Shown in pieces: positions 62,434 through 64,000 of a stretch of DNA of 64,000 bases; within the stretch, counting starts at the first letter, position 1, and each line of letters opens with the position of its first letter. Below the pieces are notes generated by a model. The model searched no databases. It was not told where the DNA came from and worked only from the letters and a program-made list of their open reading frames with translations. The DNA comes from an uncultured Erythrobacter sp. (GTDB lineage: Bacteria; Pseudomonadota; Alphaproteobacteria; Sphingomonadales; Sphingomonadaceae). The stretch is taken from contig CANLZI010000001.1 of NCBI GenBank assembly GCA_947495555.1, positions 596,861-660,860 on the forward strand, written 5' to 3'. Made by a program: the position numbers and the translations under genes.

Positions 62434-62916
62434 TCAGCGGCTTTCGCGCATCAACCGGGCCTTATCCCGCTTCCAATCACGTTCCTTTATCGACTGGCGT
62501 TTGTCATGCGCTTGCTTGCCCTTGGCCAAAGCCAGTTCAACCTTGGCCCTGCCCTGACCATTGAAATAGATCGACAGCGGAACCAGCGTCATACCTTTCC
62601 GCTCAACTGCGCCAAACAATTTGTCGATCTCGCGGGTGTGGAGCAGCAATTTTCGCGGGCGGCGCGGCTCATGATTGTTGCGATTACCATGGCTGAATTC
62701 AGGAATATTGGCGTTGATCAACCAAACTTGCCCGTCGCGCACTTCGGCATAGCTTTCTGCAATAGTAGCTTGTCCAGCGCGCAAAGCTTTTACTTCGGTT
62801 CCATGCAGCGCGATACCAGCCTCGAACTTGTCCTCGATCGCATAGTCATACCGGGCGCGACGGTTTTCCGCCACGCTCTTTTGCTTGTCGAAGGTCTTGG
62901 GTTTGGGCCGTGCCAT
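62434..62916 (-). CDS. smpB: SsrA-binding protein
   Basis: SmpB brings tmRNA to stalled ribosomes. The ATG at 62916 gives 160 residues ([25 protein letters not shown]). Motifs: [48 protein letters not shown] and the basic tail [23 protein letters not shown], which enters the mRNA channel. Confidence 0.97.
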   Translation of the reverse strand: MARPKPKTFDKQKSVAENRRARYDYAIEDKFEAGIALHGTEVKALRAGQATIAESYAEVRDGQVWLINANIPEFSHGNRNNHEPRRPRKLLLHTREIDKLFGAVERKGMTLVPLSIYFNGQGRAKVELALAKGKQAHDKRQSIKERDWKRDKARLMRESR

Positions 62917-62978
62917 AGTGCCAGCGCCTCTACGCAATCAGAGACAGAATGAAAAGGTGCCAACCATGGGCGACCACA

Positions 62979-64000
62979 TCATAAATCGGATGGAAGTGTG
63001 GGCTCGCTGAGGATTTCAATCATCCGTGCCCATCGCGCATCCTGATCGGGTCCTGCTGCCTCTACACTGGCACGAACCATATCGAGGCCAAGCCCATAAT
63101 TGATGATGTAGCTGCGATATTTGTCGACAAAACGCAGTGACTGCCGTGCGCGCTCGGGCGATGAGAGCCGGTACTTTTCGTACAAGCGAGCGGCTTCATC
63201 TTCATCAATGTCGCCTGCCAGATAGCTGGCCGATATGGCGTATTGCGCAGGCCGAAGCTGCGCGGTGAGCTTAGAAAGGTTGGCATAGTCGGCCAGACCA
63301 TCTGTTTCGATCCCTGCAATAGGAGCCAACACATTGGTTTCAAATTCCAATTGCTCGTCGCCGGGAAAGGCCAATTCGACCCCGAAATTGGCCGAACCTT
63401 CCGCAACAACCGCAATAGGTGAGAACAACGGAACGATTGAAAACTCGATCCAGCCGCGCTTGTTCACATTCTCCTGCTCATGCAGCGAGTGCAGCACATG
63501 GTGCCCGGGATAACCCTCGTGGCATCCCAGATCGACCGCGCGGCTGAGATTGGTTGGTGAATCGGTGTTCACCTCGATCTTGGAATGGAAACCACCCTGG
63601 TAGTAATTATAACCGCCCCACGGCTTGTCGCTCACCAATTCCAACGAGAAACTTTCGCCCTCGGGCAGATCAATATATTCCGCCGTTCTGCGGCGACATT
63701 CGGCGATGGCCGCGTCCATCACCGGCATCAATTTATCATTGGGGATGATGAAGGCAGCACGATAATCGTCCAGCCTCTGCCACAATGGCCCTTCACCCGG
63801 AACCAAGGCGTCAATCTGGGCGAGAATGGGGTCAAGCGTTTCCAGCTCGACCAGCTCGACATCCACGTCAAACAAACCCTTGGCTTCTGCGACAAAGGGC
63901 AGATTCTCGCCGCCCAGCATTTTGAGGCGTGTGTCGGCTGCAGTAAGTTGAGAGAACAAAAAGCGCGCCCTGCGTTCATCCATGGAATCGCCATCTGCAC
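62979..64000 (-). CDS. DUF885 family protein, N-terminally cut by the window
   Basis: At least 339 residues of a protein whose frame stays open to the window edge, so the ATG at 63983 is probably internal; DUF885 proteins are usually about 550-600 residues. Metal-site-like HEGYPGHHVLH is visible within LGCHEGYPGHH, followed by EGSANFG-type AEGSANFGVELAF. The family is thought to be zinc metallopeptidases, often exported, but substrate is unknown. Confidence 0.85.
   Translation of the reverse strand, partial: ADGDSMDERRARFLFSQLTAADTRLKMLGGENLPFVAEAKGLFDVDVELVELETLDPILAQIDALVPGEGPLWQRLDDYRAAFIIPNDKLMPVMDAAIAECRRRTAEYIDLPEGESFSLELVSDKPWGGYNYYQGGFHSKIEVNTDSPTNLSRAVDLGCHEGYPGHHVLHSLHEQENVNKRGWIEFSIVPLFSPIAVVAEGSANFGVELAFPGDEQLEFETNVLAPIAGIETDGLADYANLSKLTAQLRPAQYAISASYLAGDIDEDEAARLYEKYRLSSPERARQSLRFVDKYRSYIINYGLGLDMVRASVEAAGPDQDARWARMIEILSEPTLPSDL

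Noticed and set aside
1..64000. Prophage, transposon, integrase or genomic island
   Set aside because: No transposase, integrase, phage structural gene, terminal repeats or tRNA-derived attachment site was seen; the tRNA genes have intact neighbours.

Overview
The window reads as one contiguous piece of chromosome from an alphaproteobacterium, most likely order Sphingomonadales and probably Erythrobacteraceae. The grounds are alphaproteobacterial marker genes (CckA hybrid kinase, CpdR, TIGR02300/FYDLN acid protein, paired ATP synthase b and b' subunits, CBU_0592-type membrane protein), LexA boxes of the form GTTC-N7-GTTC, moderately high GC, and a mix (SapC, DoxX-NDH2 fusion, BVMO, AmpG-like MFS) familiar from sphingomonads. 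The genus is inference. No phage, insertion sequence, integrase or CRISPR array is visible.

Layout. 1-6.1 kb: the tail of an alpha/beta hydrolase, then a minus-strand operon ffh - rpsP - rimM - (membrane ORF) - nitrilase - (membrane ORF) - (membrane ORF) - trmD - rplS, which is the classical SRP/ribosome-maturation operon expanded by four extra genes. 6.2-13 kb: tRNA-Ala(GGC), FYDLN protein, aroA - CBU_0592 - cmk, rpsA, gloB, a quinone oxidoreductase. 13-16.4 kb: PepSY-like protein and the F0 operon atpI-B-E-F'-F. 16.4-26.2 kb: envelope genes (YdbH/YnbE/YdbL lipid-transport trio, a DUF3857/transglutaminase-like protein, a DoxX-NDH2 fusion) and radC. 26.3-34.7 kb: purB, lapA, pyrF, then trpF-trpB-(membrane ORF)-trpA-accD-folC. 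34.7-49.5 kb: AmpG-like transporter, Rieske oxygenase, rluB-like/rsmD, SOS-controlled uvrD/pcrA, DUF4349 lipoprotein, cupin, BVMO, DEAD helicase, FAD-linked oxidase, SapC. 49.5-64 kb: a candidate small RNA, N-formylglutamate amidohydrolase, cpdR, tRNA-Val(GAC), icd, CPA2 antiporter, GFA protein, alaS, recA with its SOS promoter, cckA, DUF2062, smpB and a truncated DUF885 peptidase-like gene.

How it works together. Most of the window is core housekeeping: translation and ribosome biogenesis, aromatic amino-acid/purine/pyrimidine/folate/fatty-acid precursors, respiration and proton motive force, DNA repair, and the CckA-CpdR cell-cycle relay. The most interesting items lie between or inside these conserved blocks: (i) a candidate three-hairpin small RNA with its own promoter and terminator at about 49537-49650, whose first loop exposes a run of C residues complementary to Shine-Dalgarno sequences; (ii) a relic copy of the first ten trmD codons at 1829-1858, showing that a small membrane-protein gene was inserted directly in front of trmD; (iii) a similar AT-richer membrane gene wedged between trpB and trpA; (iv) near-identical LexA boxes at recA and seven bases before the uvrD/pcrA start codon; (v) a palindrome overlapping a hairpin in the aroA leader; (vi) a BVMO whose fingerprint histidine is replaced by threonine.
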